This document shows, one piece after another, positions 53,460 to 62,240 of a DNA stretch of 64,000 bases; the first letter of the stretch is position 1; each line of letters starts with the position of its first letter. Below the pieces are notes generated by a model. The model did not search any database, was not told where the DNA came from, and worked only from the letters and a program-made list of their open reading frames with translations. This DNA is from Bradyrhizobium guangxiense (GTDB lineage: Bacteria > Pseudomonadota > Alphaproteobacteria > Rhizobiales > Xanthobacteraceae), in the NCBI RefSeq assembly GCF_004114915.1, contig NZ_CP022219.1, forward strand, positions 1,022,501 through 1,086,500, given 5' to 3'. The position numbers were made by a program, and so were the translations under genes.

Positions 53460-54545
53460 ATGAGGCGGCCGCACTGGTGGCGGCTCCTGGTCCTGCTCGC
53501 AATCTGCCTGCCGGCTGAGGCGCATCAAATCAACCTCGTCACCGTGCGCGTGGCGCTGACCCCCGACCGCACGGTGAGCGTTGAGCTCGGATTGAAGGGC
53601 AGCGACGTCGATCGCCTGATCGGCACGAAGGTCTATGACGCCAGGCAGGACGCGGTGGATCCGGCCGCGGTCGAAGCGGCCAGGGCTGCAATCCTGGCCT
53701 ATTTCGACAGGCATTTGGCCGTGACGGGTGGGGGTGCGGCCTGCCGGCCGAACGATGCGGCGATCCTGCCTGATGGGGACGGCATCGTCTATCGTAACAG
53801 CTTCACCTGCGCGGATGCCGCCGGGAGCATCGTTTACCGCTCCACCGTGCTGACCGAGAGAGACAAGGCTGCGCGCCAGGTGGTGCTGATCGCGCAGGGC
53901 AAGTCCGAGATGCAGGCCTTGCTCGATGCCGAGATGACGACCGTCATACTCTCGGCAGCGCCGCCATCGCTGTTCTCGACCATGTGGCGCTATCTCGTCA
54001 CCGGCGTCGAGCACATCTTTCTCGGTTACGACCACATCGCATTTCTGCTTGCCGTGGTGCTGTGGGCGAGACGGCTCATTCCCGTCGTCAAGATCGTGAC
54101 GGCCTTCACGGTCGCCCATTCTTTCACTTTGTCGCTAGCTGCGCTGGATCTCCTCGTGATCCCGAGCCGCGTCGTGGAGCCTGCGATCGCGGCCTCGATC
54201 GTGTTCGTGGCGGCCGAGAATTTCTTTTCGCGTGACGTCGACAGGCGCTGGCGCGTGGCTTTCCTGTTCGGACTGGTCCATGGCTTCGGCTTCGCCGGTG
54301 CGCTTCGCGAGGTCGGCCTGTCCCCGAACGCGGTGGTTCCGTCACTCGTCGCTTTCAACATCGGCGTCGAGATCGGACAGGTCGCGATTATCGCGGTCGC
54401 GCTGCCGATCCTCCATCTGGCCGATCAACTGAGTGCAAAGGATCGATCCGAGCCGGTGAGGGCGGCGGGACTGGTCTACACGCTGTCCGCGGTGATCGGC
54501 CTGCTGGGTGGGCATTGGCTGCTCGCGCGCATCTTCGAAGCCTGA
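53460..54545 (+). CDS. HupE/UreJ-like membrane protein with exported domain
   Basis: 361-aa protein: signal peptide (about 1-20, ending AEA), a periplasmic beta-rich domain (22-170), then six helices matching HupE/UreJ_2. The nickel-type motif HxxxxxxD/H is visible as GVEHIFLGYDHIAFLLAVVLW, with further histidines in TAFTVAHSFTLSL and GLVHGFGFAGAL. HupE/UreJ proteins are metal (Ni/Co) permeases; no hydrogenase or urease gene is nearby, so the metal is open. Confidence 0.85.
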   Translation: MRRPHWWRLLVLLAICLPAEAHQINLVTVRVALTPDRTVSVELGLKGSDVDRLIGTKVYDARQDAVDPAAVEAARAAILAYFDRHLAVTGGGAACRPNDAAILPDGDGIVYRNSFTCADAAGSIVYRSTVLTERDKAARQVVLIAQGKSEMQALLDAEMTTVILSAAPPSLFSTMWRYLVTGVEHIFLGYDHIAFLLAVVLWARRLIPVVKIVTAFTVAHSFTLSLAALDLLVIPSRVVEPAIAASIVFVAAENFFSRDVDRRWRVAFLFGLVHGFGFAGALREVGLSPNAVVPSLVAFNIGVEIGQVAIIAVALPILHLADQLSAKDRSEPVRAAGLVYTLSAVIGLLGGHWLLARIFEA

Positions 54546-54635
54546 AGTCCGAGCCGCGCCGCCGCCGCGCCAAGCCTCAAGGCTCCAGTGCCCGGCCACC
54601 TCCCGGCACGGCGTGACCCCATGAGTGCCGTGCAC

Positions 54636-54702
54636 TTGAGTTCGCTCGCCAGCCCTGTATAGAAGTGTGTAAGAAATAGAATATTGTTCTGTCAGACAGA
54701 AC
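54636..54702 (+). promoter_or_regulatory. Promoter with downstream operator of the IclR-linked operon
   Basis: TTGAGT (54636-54641), 16 bp, TATAGA (54658-54663) form a plausible promoter. Downstream of the predicted start lies the perfect 17-bp palindrome GTTCTGTCAGACAGAAC (54686-54702), 22 bp before the first ATG. The operon ends with an IclR regulator gene, the likely binder. Confidence 0.55.
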
Positions 54703-54724
54703 AAGCCATGGGAGAGCGAAAACG

Positions 54725-55168
54725 ATGGAATCCGAACGCGTCGGTCAAACCGACGGCCCGCCGGTGCCATTCACACCGGAGGCCGTCATCGCGACTTTCC
54801 AGACGATTCCCGAATTGCTGGCCCGCGACGAGATTCTCGCCGCCCGCGGCCGCTGGCTCGATGTCGACTGCCTGCTGGGCCCGAGCACGCAGCCATTTCA
54901 CGTCGCAATCCGCGCCGGACGGATCGTGGACATGACGCCGGCCCCAGTGTTGATGCGTTCCTGGCGTTTCGCCTATCGCGCAACGCCAGCCGCGTTCGCC
55001 GCCCATTGGCAGAAGATGCCGCCGGCGGGCTGGCACGATCTCCTGGCGCTGACCAAGCGCGGGCAGGCGACCCTCGAAGGCGATCTGCACCCCTTCATGA
55101 CGCATCTTCAGTATTTCAAGGATCTGCTGGCTCTGCCCCGGCGGAGCGGCTTTGGAGGTGCGTCATGA
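54725..55168 (+). CDS. Hypothetical SCP2-like protein
   Basis: 147-aa cytoplasmic protein. Composition and the blocks LDVDCLLGPSTQPFHVAIRA, GRIVDMTPAPVLMRSWRFAY and GDLHPFMTHLQYFKDLL suggest a sterol-carrier-protein-2-like fold, which binds hydrophobic ligands. The similarity is recalled, not computed. First gene of the operon; its stop overlaps the hydrolase ATG (ATGA). Confidence 0.6.
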   Translation: MESERVGQTDGPPVPFTPEAVIATFQTIPELLARDEILAARGRWLDVDCLLGPSTQPFHVAIRAGRIVDMTPAPVLMRSWRFAYRATPAAFAAHWQKMPPAGWHDLLALTKRGQATLEGDLHPFMTHLQYFKDLLALPRRSGFGGAS

Positions 55169-56022
55169 ACGGTTATGTCGAGCCGATCGTCGGACGCTAC
55201 GTGCATGCCGACATCGATGGCGAGATCAACCGGATCTATTTCGAGGAGAACGGCAGCGGCATTCCATTGGTCTGCCTCCACACCGCCGGCTCCGACGCGC
55301 GGCAATGGCGTCATCTGCTCGTGGATGACGAGTTCACCAAACATTTCCGCGTCATCGCTTTCGACATGCCCTGGCACGGCAAGTCCAATCCACCGGATAG
55401 CCGATATGGCAGCGAATACCGGCTGACCACGGCGAGCTACACCACGACGATTCGCGCGTTCTGCAGCGCGCTGGGGCTGGAGCGGCCGGTGGTGATGGGC
55501 TGCTCGATCGGTGGCCGTATCGTGCTCAATCTCGCCATCGAGCACGCGCGCGAATTCCGCGCCCTGATCGGGCTCGAGGCGGCGGACTTCCAGCAGCCCT
55601 GGTACGACACGGCCTGGCTGAACCGGCCAGACGTTCACGGCGGTGAGGTCTGCGCCGCCCTGGTGTCGGGCTTGATCGCGCCTGGTGGACCGGAGGCCGC
55701 GCGCGATGAGACGCTGTGGGGCTACAGGCAGGGTGGCCCCGGCATCTTTAAGGGCGACCTCTATTTCTATCGCGTCGATGGCGACCTGCGCGGACGCACC
55801 GGCAACATCGACGTCAACCAGTGCCCGCTCTACCTCCTGACCGGCGAATACGATTTCTCCTGTACGCCGGAGGATACGCTGCGCACCGCTGCCGGCATCC
55901 CCGGCGCAAAGGCGACCGTGATGGAGCGGCTCGGCCATTTTCCCATGAGCGAAAACCCAGACCAGTTCCGCCGCTATATCGCGCCGGTGCTGCAAGACAT
56001 CCTCGATAAGCAAAAGTTGTAA
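55165..56022 (+). CDS. Alpha/beta hydrolase
   Basis: 285-aa cytoplasmic hydrolase. Oxyanion-hole region PLVCLHTAGSDARQW, nucleophile elbow MGCSIGGRI with Ser114, acid in LLTGEYDFSC and His in MERLGHFPMSENPDQF. Likely cleaves an ester or C-C bond in a carboxylate catabolic route; the substrate is unknown. Coupled to the SCP2-like gene and followed by a solute-binding protein. Confidence 0.88.
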   Translation: MNGYVEPIVGRYVHADIDGEINRIYFEENGSGIPLVCLHTAGSDARQWRHLLVDDEFTKHFRVIAFDMPWHGKSNPPDSRYGSEYRLTTASYTTTIRAFCSALGLERPVVMGCSIGGRIVLNLAIEHAREFRALIGLEAADFQQPWYDTAWLNRPDVHGGEVCAALVSGLIAPGGPEAARDETLWGYRQGGPGIFKGDLYFYRVDGDLRGRTGNIDVNQCPLYLLTGEYDFSCTPEDTLRTAAGIPGAKATVMERLGHFPMSENPDQFRRYIAPVLQDILDKQKL

Positions 56023-56038
56023 ACGGGAGGCGTGTGTT

Positions 56039-57235
56039 ATGAAGTTGCGTTGGATGATGGCGGCTATTCTGGCCGTACAAGCGAGTGCTGCAGCTGCGGC
56101 CGACAACGTCATCAGGATCGGCGTGCTCAACGACCAGTCCGGCGTGTTCGCGGACAATGGCGGGCGCGGTTCGGTCGCAGCGGCGAAGCTCGCCGCGGAA
56201 GATTTCGGCAACGAGTTGCTCGGCAAGAAGATCGAGATCATCTCGGCCGACCACCAGAACAAGCCTGATATCGCTTCGGCCACCGCGCGCAAATGGTTCG
56301 ACAATGAGGGCGTCGACATGATCGCGGACGGCGCGGCGTCCTCGGCCGGATTTGCCATCCTCGAAGTCGCCAAGCAGAAGAACAAGATCTTCGTCATCTC
56401 GGGACCCGGCTCATCCGATTTCACCGGAAAATCCTGCTCGCCGGTCAGCTTTCATTTCAACTACGACACCTATGCGCTGTCGAAACTGACCAGCGATGCG
56501 ATCACGCGCGCCGGCGGCAAGACCTGGTACTTCGTGACCGCCGACTACGCGTTCGGCCACGCGCTTCAGCGCGATGCCACCAAGTTCATCGAGGCCGCCG
56601 GCGGCAAGGTGATCGGCTCGGCCGCGCATCCGCTCGGCACCGCCGATTTCGCCTCGTTCCTGTTGCAGGCGCAAGGCTCGAAGGCCGACGTCGTCGGCCT
56701 CGCGACATCAGGCGCGGATGTGCAGACCGCGATCAAGCAGGCCGGTGAGTTCGGCATCGTCGAGGGTGGCCAGAAGCTCGCCGGTCTTCTCGTCTTCATC
56801 ACCGATGTGAATTCGCTCGGCCTCAAGGTTACCCAGGGCCTGCAGGTGACGACCTCGTTCTACTGGGACCTCAACGAGCAGACCCGTGCCTGGTCGAAGC
56901 GTTACGCCGGCCTGATGGACGGCAAGGTCGCGAGCATGGTGCAGGCCGGCGTCTATAGCGGCGTCCATCATTCCCTCGCCGCCGTGAAGGCAGCCGGCAC
57001 CACCGACGCGACGGCCGTCGCCGCCAAGATGCACGAGCTGAAAGTCAACGACATGTACAACAAGGATGTCGCGATCCGCCCCGACGGGCGCGTGCTGCAC
57101 ACCATGTATCTGGTGCAGGTGAAGAAGCCGGAGGAATCCAAGTACAAGTTCGACTACTACCGGATTGTCAGCTCCAAGCCGGGCGAAGAGGTGTTCCGGC
57201 CGATGAGCGAAGGCGGCTGCCCGCTGGTCAAGTAA
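56039..57235 (+). CDS. ABC-type substrate-binding protein (LivK family)
   Basis: 398-aa periplasmic protein. Signal peptide about 1-20, type I fold starting VIRIGVLNDQSGVFADNGG; ligand segment FVISGPGSSDFTGKSCSP; late block GLQVTTSFYWDLNEQTRAWS and VQVKKPEESKYKFDYYRI. Paralogue of the protein at 32 kb. In operon with a hydrolase and a dehydrogenase, so it probably captures the compound they degrade, but no permease or ATPase gene is present. Confidence 0.92.
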   Translation: MKLRWMMAAILAVQASAAAAADNVIRIGVLNDQSGVFADNGGRGSVAAAKLAAEDFGNELLGKKIEIISADHQNKPDIASATARKWFDNEGVDMIADGAASSAGFAILEVAKQKNKIFVISGPGSSDFTGKSCSPVSFHFNYDTYALSKLTSDAITRAGGKTWYFVTADYAFGHALQRDATKFIEAAGGKVIGSAAHPLGTADFASFLLQAQGSKADVVGLATSGADVQTAIKQAGEFGIVEGGQKLAGLLVFITDVNSLGLKVTQGLQVTTSFYWDLNEQTRAWSKRYAGLMDGKVASMVQAGVYSGVHHSLAAVKAAGTTDATAVAAKMHELKVNDMYNKDVAIRPDGRVLHTMYLVQVKKPEESKYKFDYYRIVSSKPGEEVFRPMSEGGCPLVK

Positions 57236-57242
57236 CCGCGCC

Positions 57243-57271
57243 GGCCGGGCGGCCCGGTGGTCCGCCCGGCC
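57243..57271 (+). other. Hairpin after the binding-protein gene
   Basis: GGCCGGGCGG-CCCGGTGGT-CCGCCCGGCC: a perfect 10-bp stem. Probably protects the binding-protein mRNA from 3' decay and lowers expression of downstream genes. Confidence 0.5.
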
Positions 57272-57296
57272 AAGGGATTTCCAGGGAGAGTACGGA

Positions 57297-58178
57297 ATGT
57301 CTGATTCGATTGGGTTCATCGGTCTCGGCGTCATGGGCGAGCCGATCTGTCGCAATCTGTTACGCAAGAGCGGACGAACGGTGCTTGCGTTCGACCTTGC
57401 CGCCGAGCCGCTGGCGCGGATCGTGGCTGACGGTGCGACCGCGGCAAGGTCGATCGGGGACGTCGTTGCCGGCGCAGAGACGATCTTCCTCTGCCTGCCC
57501 AGCGCCAGGCACGTGATGGCCGTCTTCGACGGCATCCTGCCGGTGATCAAGAGCGGCCAGGCCGTGATCGATCTCGGCACCTCCGATGTCGGCCAGACAC
57601 GGGCGTTCGCCAAGCAGCTCGCCGCCAAGGGCGCGCTCTGGATCGATGCACCGATCGCACGCACCCGCCAGGCGGCGCAGGACGGCACGCTCAGCGTCAT
57701 GGTCGGCGCGACGCCTGCGGAGTTCGCCGCCGTCGAGCCGCTGATCCGGCATTTCGCCACCGATGTCACGCTCTGTGGCGGGACCGGCGCGGGGCAGGGG
57801 ACGAAGATCCTCAACAACATGGTGCTGTTCGAGACCGTCAACGCGCTCGCGGAGGCCGTCGCGCTCGCCAAGCACAGCGGCGTCGAGCCGAAGCTGCTGC
57901 TGGAGACGCTGTCCAAGGGCTCTGCGGACAGCTTTGCCTTGCGCAACCACGGCATGAAGGCGATCGTCGCCAAGGAGTTTCCGCTGCGCGCCTTCTCGAC
58001 CGAATATGCAATGAAGGATCTCTCCTACGCGCTGGAGCTGAGCGCGCAGGCCGGGCTGAGCCTGCGCGGCGCGGCGCTGATGCGGGAGATCTTCCAGGAG
58101 ACGATCGACAAGGGCATGGGCGATGCGTATTTTCCCGTCATCGCAAAGCTCATCGATCCCTCCGGATTTCCCCAATAG
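57297..58178 (+). CDS. Beta-hydroxyacid dehydrogenase (3-hydroxyisobutyrate dehydrogenase family)
   Basis: 293-aa NAD(P)-dependent enzyme. Dinucleotide motif IGFIGLGVMGEPICRNLL, substrate motif WIDAPIARTRQAAQDGTLSV and catalytic Lys170 in GAGQGTKILNNMV. Family members oxidise 3-hydroxyacids or reduce tartronate semialdehyde. Follows the binding protein after a hairpin and precedes the IclR gene by 8 bp. Confidence 0.9.
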   Translation: MSDSIGFIGLGVMGEPICRNLLRKSGRTVLAFDLAAEPLARIVADGATAARSIGDVVAGAETIFLCLPSARHVMAVFDGILPVIKSGQAVIDLGTSDVGQTRAFAKQLAAKGALWIDAPIARTRQAAQDGTLSVMVGATPAEFAAVEPLIRHFATDVTLCGGTGAGQGTKILNNMVLFETVNALAEAVALAKHSGVEPKLLLETLSKGSADSFALRNHGMKAIVAKEFPLRAFSTEYAMKDLSYALELSAQAGLSLRGAALMREIFQETIDKGMGDAYFPVIAKLIDPSGFPQ

Positions 58179-58186
58179 GAGACGAC

Positions 58187-58942
58187 ATGCCTTCGCCCGG
58201 CGTCGCAGCCGTCGATCGTGCTCTCAGCATTTTGGCGGCCTTCGAGGACGCGTCGGAGCCGATGACGCTGGCCGAGCTCGCCCGGCGGACCAAGATGTAC
58301 AAAAGCACACTGCTGCGGCTGATGACGTCGCTGCAGGAGTTCGGCTATCTCGTGCAGTTCGCCGACGGCCGCTATCATCTCGGTCCGACGCCGTTCCGGC
58401 TCGGCGCGGTCTACCAGCGCAGCAACAATCTGCATGATCGGGTGATGCCGCTGCTGCGCCAGCTCGCGGCCGACGGGACCGAAAGCCCCTCGTTCCACGT
58501 GCGGCACGATGCCAAGCGCCGGCTGTGCGTCTTTCGCGTCGATTCCCAGCACTCGACGCTCGACCGGGTCGAGGCCGGCATGCTGCTGCCGCTGGACCGC
58601 GGTGCAGCCGGCCGGGTCATCCTCGCTTTCGACGGCGAAAAAGGCGAGGGCTATGACGAAATTCGCAAGGACTGCATTGCCATGTCGTTTGGCGAGCGCG
58701 ATCCCGATTGCGCCGGGCTTGCCTGCCCGGTGTTCGGTCCCGGTGGCAAATGCGTCGGCGCCTTGTCGCTCTCGGGGCCCAAGCCGCGGTTCACGCGCGA
58801 CAACATCAAGGTGATGACGTCGCTGCTGTTGAAGGCTGCCATCCGGCTGACGCGCGCGCTGGGCGGCCCGACGGAACCTCTCGATGCCGTGCCGGCCGCC
58901 GCGGCCGACGATGCGCGTCCTCCGCGCCGGGCAAGACGATAG
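58187..58942 (+). CDS. IclR-family transcriptional regulator
   Basis: 251-aa regulator: winged helix at about 5-65 (VDRALSILAAFEDASEPMTL, then RTKMYKSTLLRLMTSLQEFG) and an IclR effector domain to about 235 (MLLPLDRGAAGRVILAF; FGERDPDCAGLACPVFGPGG). Last gene of the operon starting at 54.7 kb; likely its ligand-dependent repressor through the GTTCTG-N5-CAGAAC palindrome. Convergent with the GntR gene with a single base between stops. Confidence 0.93.
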   Translation: MPSPGVAAVDRALSILAAFEDASEPMTLAELARRTKMYKSTLLRLMTSLQEFGYLVQFADGRYHLGPTPFRLGAVYQRSNNLHDRVMPLLRQLAADGTESPSFHVRHDAKRRLCVFRVDSQHSTLDRVEAGMLLPLDRGAAGRVILAFDGEKGEGYDEIRKDCIAMSFGERDPDCAGLACPVFGPGGKCVGALSLSGPKPRFTRDNIKVMTSLLLKAAIRLTRALGGPTEPLDAVPAAAADDARPPRRARR

Positions 58943-58943
58943 G

Positions 58944-59627
58944 CTACTGCTTCTGCAGCAGCTTGAGGCGGCAGCGCAGCGCCTCGCGGATATGGGCGCG
59001 CGCGAGCTGCTCGGCCTTGTCGCCGTCGTGCGCGGCGATCGCCTCGATGATGGCCTGATGCTCCTCGTGGCTAGTCGAAGGACGGCCGGTCACGGTGAAG
59101 GTGGTCGGACCGAGCAGGGCGATCCAGTCCTGCAATTCGCGGGAGGCATTGTCGAGGTAACGGTTGCGCGCGGCGCGGCAGATCGCCTCGTGGAAGCCGC
59201 GGTTGAGCCTCGCCATCTCGGTGGCATCGGTCGCGGAGGCCTCGACGAAGGCCTGCTCGATATCCCTGAGTGCGTCGACCTCCGGCGGCGAAGCGTGCCC
59301 GGCGGCCAGGCGCGCCGCGGCGCCTTCCATGATCTCGCGCATGGCATAGAGCTCGAGCACCTCGGAGATGTCGAGATTGCGCACGATCAGCCCGCGGCCG
59401 CCGGCGGGCTCGACGAAGCCGCGCGCGGCGAGTCGGCCCAGCGCCTCACGAACCGGCGTGCGGCTGACCTTGAGCCGCTGGGCGACCTCCTCCTCGCGCA
59501 GGCGGTCGCCGGCGCGGTAGCTGCCGGCCTGCAGCGCCTCGCAGAGAGAGCGAAACACCGCCTCGCCGAGCGCAACGCCGCCGCCGCGCGCGATCGATCC
59601 GCCTGCCTTTGCCGGGCGTCTGGCCAT
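58944..59627 (-). CDS. GntR-family regulator, FCD type
   Basis: 227-aa regulator: GntR winged helix (about 20-80, GDRLREEEVAQRLKVSRTPV) and an FCD ligand domain (about 90-215) with metal-site residues in REIMEGAAARLAAGH, LNRGFHEAI and EEHQAIIEAIAAHD. Divergent from the tcu-type operon; a perfect TTTGTATACAAA palindrome lies between them. Expected to repress both until a carboxylate ligand binds. Confidence 0.93.
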   Translation of the reverse strand: MARRPAKAGGSIARGGGVALGEAVFRSLCEALQAGSYRAGDRLREEEVAQRLKVSRTPVREALGRLAARGFVEPAGGRGLIVRNLDISEVLELYAMREIMEGAAARLAAGHASPPEVDALRDIEQAFVEASATDATEMARLNRGFHEAICRAARNRYLDNASRELQDWIALLGPTTFTVTGRPSTSHEEHQAIIEAIAAHDGDKAEQLARAHIREALRCRLKLLQKQ

Positions 59628-59693
59628 ATCGGTCCTCGAAGCGCGAGACGCATCCTGCCCATGCAGAGATGCCACTTGCGCCCTTGTTGTATA

Positions 59694-59705
59694 TCTTTGT
59701 ATACA
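59694..59705. promoter_or_regulatory. GntR/FCD operator in the gntR-tcuA divergent region
   Basis: TTTGTATACAAA is a perfect 12-bp palindrome and matches the TTGTATACAA type bound by FCD regulators. A partial second copy (TTGTATAT) lies 9 bp upstream. Confidence 0.7.
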
Positions 59706-59786
59706 AAAGTACGCAATGCCGGCCGGGTCGTTCCGAAGCCGCCGGCGGGCAGAATGTCTCCACTCTCGTCGCACCGGGCAAACCGC

Positions 59787-61178
59787 ATGAGCAGCAAATA
59801 CGACGTGCTGGTGATCGGAGGCGGCAATGCGGCGCTGTGCGCGGCGATCGCGGCGCGGCGCGTCGGCGCCTCGGTGCTCGTGCTCGAAGGCGCGCCAAAG
59901 TTCTATCGCGGCGGCAACACCCGGCACACCCGCAACATGCGCTGCGCCCATGACGCCGCGACCGAAATCCTGACCGGTCCCTACACCGAGGAGGAGTTTT
60001 GGGAAGATCTGCTGCGCGTCACCGGCGGGCAGACCGATGAGGTGCTCGCCCGCCACATGATCCGCGAGTCGAAGGACATCCTGAACTGGATCGTGGAGCA
60101 GGGCGTGCGCTGGCAACCCTCGCTCGGCGGCACGTTGAGCCTTGGTCGCACAAATTCGTTCTTCCTCGGCGGCGGCCGCGCGATGCTGAACGCGCTCTAT
60201 CTCACCGCCGAGCGGCTCGGCGTCGACGTCGAATACGACGCCGAGGTCACCGACCTCGTGATCGAGGACGGCATGTTCCTGGCCGCGCGCCTCAAGCGGC
60301 CGATCAAGGGCGAGACCGAGATCCGCGCCACCTCCCTGGTCGCCGCGGCGGGCGGGTTCGAGGCCAACATCGAATGGCTGAAGCAATATTGGGGTGAGGC
60401 CGCGGACAACTTCCTGATTCGCGGCACGCCGTATAATCGCGGCTCGATCCTGAAGATGCTGCTTGACAAGGGCGTGCAGGAGGTCGGCGATCCCACCCAG
60501 TGCCATGCGGTCGCGATCGACGCTCGTGCGCCGAAATTCGACGGCGGTATCATCACGCGGCACGACTCCGTCGTGTTCGGCATCGTCGTCAACAAGCACG
60601 CCCAGCGCTTCTACGACGAGGGGGAGGACATCTGGCCGAAGCGTTACGCGATCTGGGGCCGGCTGGTCGCGGCGCAACCGGATCAGATCGCCTACATCAT
60701 CTTCGATTCTCCCGTCGTCACCAGCTTCATGCCGACGCTGTCCCCGCCGATCGCCGGCCAAACGGTGGCCGAGCTCGCAGCCAAGCTGGAGCTCGATCCG
60801 GCCGCGCTGGAGAAGACCATCACCGATTTCAACGCGGCGGTGCGTCCCGGCACTTTCGACCACACCATTCTGGATGACTGCGTGACCGAGGGCATCACGC
60901 CGCCCAAGACGCACTGGGCGCGCAAGATCGAGACGCCCCCCTATCTCGCCTATCCGGTGCGGCCTGGCATCACCTTCACCTATCTCGGCACGCGCGTGGA
61001 CAAGGAGGCGCGGATGCTGATGGCTGGCGGCAAGCTGTCGGCCAACATGTTCGCGGCCGGCGAGATCATGGCCGGCAACGTGCTCGGCAAGGGCTATGCT
61101 GCCGGCATGGGCATGACCATCGGCAGCGTGTTCGGACGGATCGCGGGACGGGAAGCGGCGCGCCACGCCAAGAACTAG
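59787..61178 (+). CDS. tcuA: Tricarballylate dehydrogenase-like FAD enzyme (TcuA)
   Basis: 463-aa flavoprotein of the fumarate reductase/succinate dehydrogenase family. FAD motif DVLVIGGGNAALCAAIAARR, then FYRGGNTRHTRNMR, substrate-site residues around VEQGVRWQPSLGGTLSLGRT, and a late FAD contact AAGEIMAGNVLGKGYAAGMG. TcuA oxidises tricarballylate to cis-aconitate in Salmonella. The substrate may differ, since a secreted esterase gene is inserted between tcuA and tcuB. Confidence 0.88.
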   Translation: MSSKYDVLVIGGGNAALCAAIAARRVGASVLVLEGAPKFYRGGNTRHTRNMRCAHDAATEILTGPYTEEEFWEDLLRVTGGQTDEVLARHMIRESKDILNWIVEQGVRWQPSLGGTLSLGRTNSFFLGGGRAMLNALYLTAERLGVDVEYDAEVTDLVIEDGMFLAARLKRPIKGETEIRATSLVAAAGGFEANIEWLKQYWGEAADNFLIRGTPYNRGSILKMLLDKGVQEVGDPTQCHAVAIDARAPKFDGGIITRHDSVVFGIVVNKHAQRFYDEGEDIWPKRYAIWGRLVAAQPDQIAYIIFDSPVVTSFMPTLSPPIAGQTVAELAAKLELDPAALEKTITDFNAAVRPGTFDHTILDDCVTEGITPPKTHWARKIETPPYLAYPVRPGITFTYLGTRVDKEARMLMAGGKLSANMFAAGEIMAGNVLGKGYAAGMGMTIGSVFGRIAGREAARHAKN

Positions 61179-61207
61179 GCGAAGAAAAGAAACGAACGGG
61201 AGAAACC

Positions 61208-62236
61208 ATGTCACGCATTGCCATCGCTTCGATCGCCGCTCTATTGATCGCCGGTGAGGCCTGCGCTGCCGAGCCGATCAACCTGCGCGACATGGGCTCG
61301 TTCCACGTCGGCGGGCGTCTTGTCGAAATCTCCGGCAAGCCAGTGAAGGAGGTCGTGTTCACGCCCGGCGGCGTGCCGGCCAAGGTCGATCCCAACGGGA
61401 CGTATCAGGTCGAGCAGATGTACGTGCAGTATTTCCTGCCGGCGAACGAGAAGGGCGCCTATCCGCTGCTGATGTGGCACGGCGGCGGGCTGACCGGCGT
61501 CACCTACGAGACCACGCCCGATGGACGCGAAGGTTGGCTGAACTATTTCCTGCGCAAGGGATGGGCGGTCTACAATTCCGACGCAGTTGAGCGCGGCCGC
61601 GCAGGCTGGGCGCAATCCCCTGATATCTTCAAGGGCGAGCCGGTCTTCCTCACCACGGCCAATCCGTTCGAGCGTTTCCGTATCGGCGACGGACCGAACT
61701 CTTACGATCCCGATCCCGCCAAGCGCAAGGTACTGCCAGGCAACCAGTTTCCAGTCGAGGGTTACGAGAACTTCGTCAAGCAGAACGTGCCGCGCTGGAC
61801 CACGACGGATGATGCGACCATCGCCGCCTATATCGCCGAGATCGACCGCGTTGGCCCCTCGGTGGTCCTGTTCCACAGCCAGGCCGGCAGCTTCGGCTTC
61901 AAGGTTGCGCAAGCCCGACCGGACAAGGTGAAGGCGCTGATCGCGATCGAGCCGGCCGGCCTTGGCGATCCCGCCAAGGCCGATGTGCTGAAGAACATCC
62001 CGACCCTGATCATCTACGGCGACTATATCGAGCGCGATTCGCGCTGGCCCAAGATCCGCGCCAACGGCGTCGCCTTTGCGGACGCCGTCAAGGCAGCCGG
62101 CGGCAGCGTCGACGTTGTCGATCTCCCGCAGGCCGGCATCAAGGGCAATTCGCATATGGTGATGATGGACAAGAACAACCTTGAGGTCGCAGCCCTGATC
62201 CAGAAATGGCTCGAGGGCAAAGGCCTGACGAAGTAA
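61208..62236 (+). CDS. Secreted alpha/beta-hydrolase esterase in the tcu-type operon
   Basis: 342-aa exported enzyme: signal peptide about 1-20 (ending CAA), FHVGGRLVEISGKPVKEVVF, catalytic serine Ser224 in the unusual elbow LFHSQAGSFGFKV (H-S-Q-A-G in place of G-x-S-x-G), Asp likely in IIYGDYIERD and His316 in GNSHMVMMD. The oxyanion region is LLMWHGGGLTGVTYE. Likely splits an ester or lactone outside the membrane, releasing a carboxylate for TcuA. Confidence 0.85.
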   Translation: MSRIAIASIAALLIAGEACAAEPINLRDMGSFHVGGRLVEISGKPVKEVVFTPGGVPAKVDPNGTYQVEQMYVQYFLPANEKGAYPLLMWHGGGLTGVTYETTPDGREGWLNYFLRKGWAVYNSDAVERGRAGWAQSPDIFKGEPVFLTTANPFERFRIGDGPNSYDPDPAKRKVLPGNQFPVEGYENFVKQNVPRWTTTDDATIAAYIAEIDRVGPSVVLFHSQAGSFGFKVAQARPDKVKALIAIEPAGLGDPAKADVLKNIPTLIIYGDYIERDSRWPKIRANGVAFADAVKAAGGSVDVVDLPQAGIKGNSHMVMMDKNNLEVAALIQKWLEGKGLTK

Positions 62237-62240
62237 CGCC

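Noticed and set aside
58944..61214. Very long minus-strand frame extending the GntR gene by 529 codons
   Set aside because: The GntR domain starts at 59627; the extra part is antisense to tcuA and crosses the divergent promoter.
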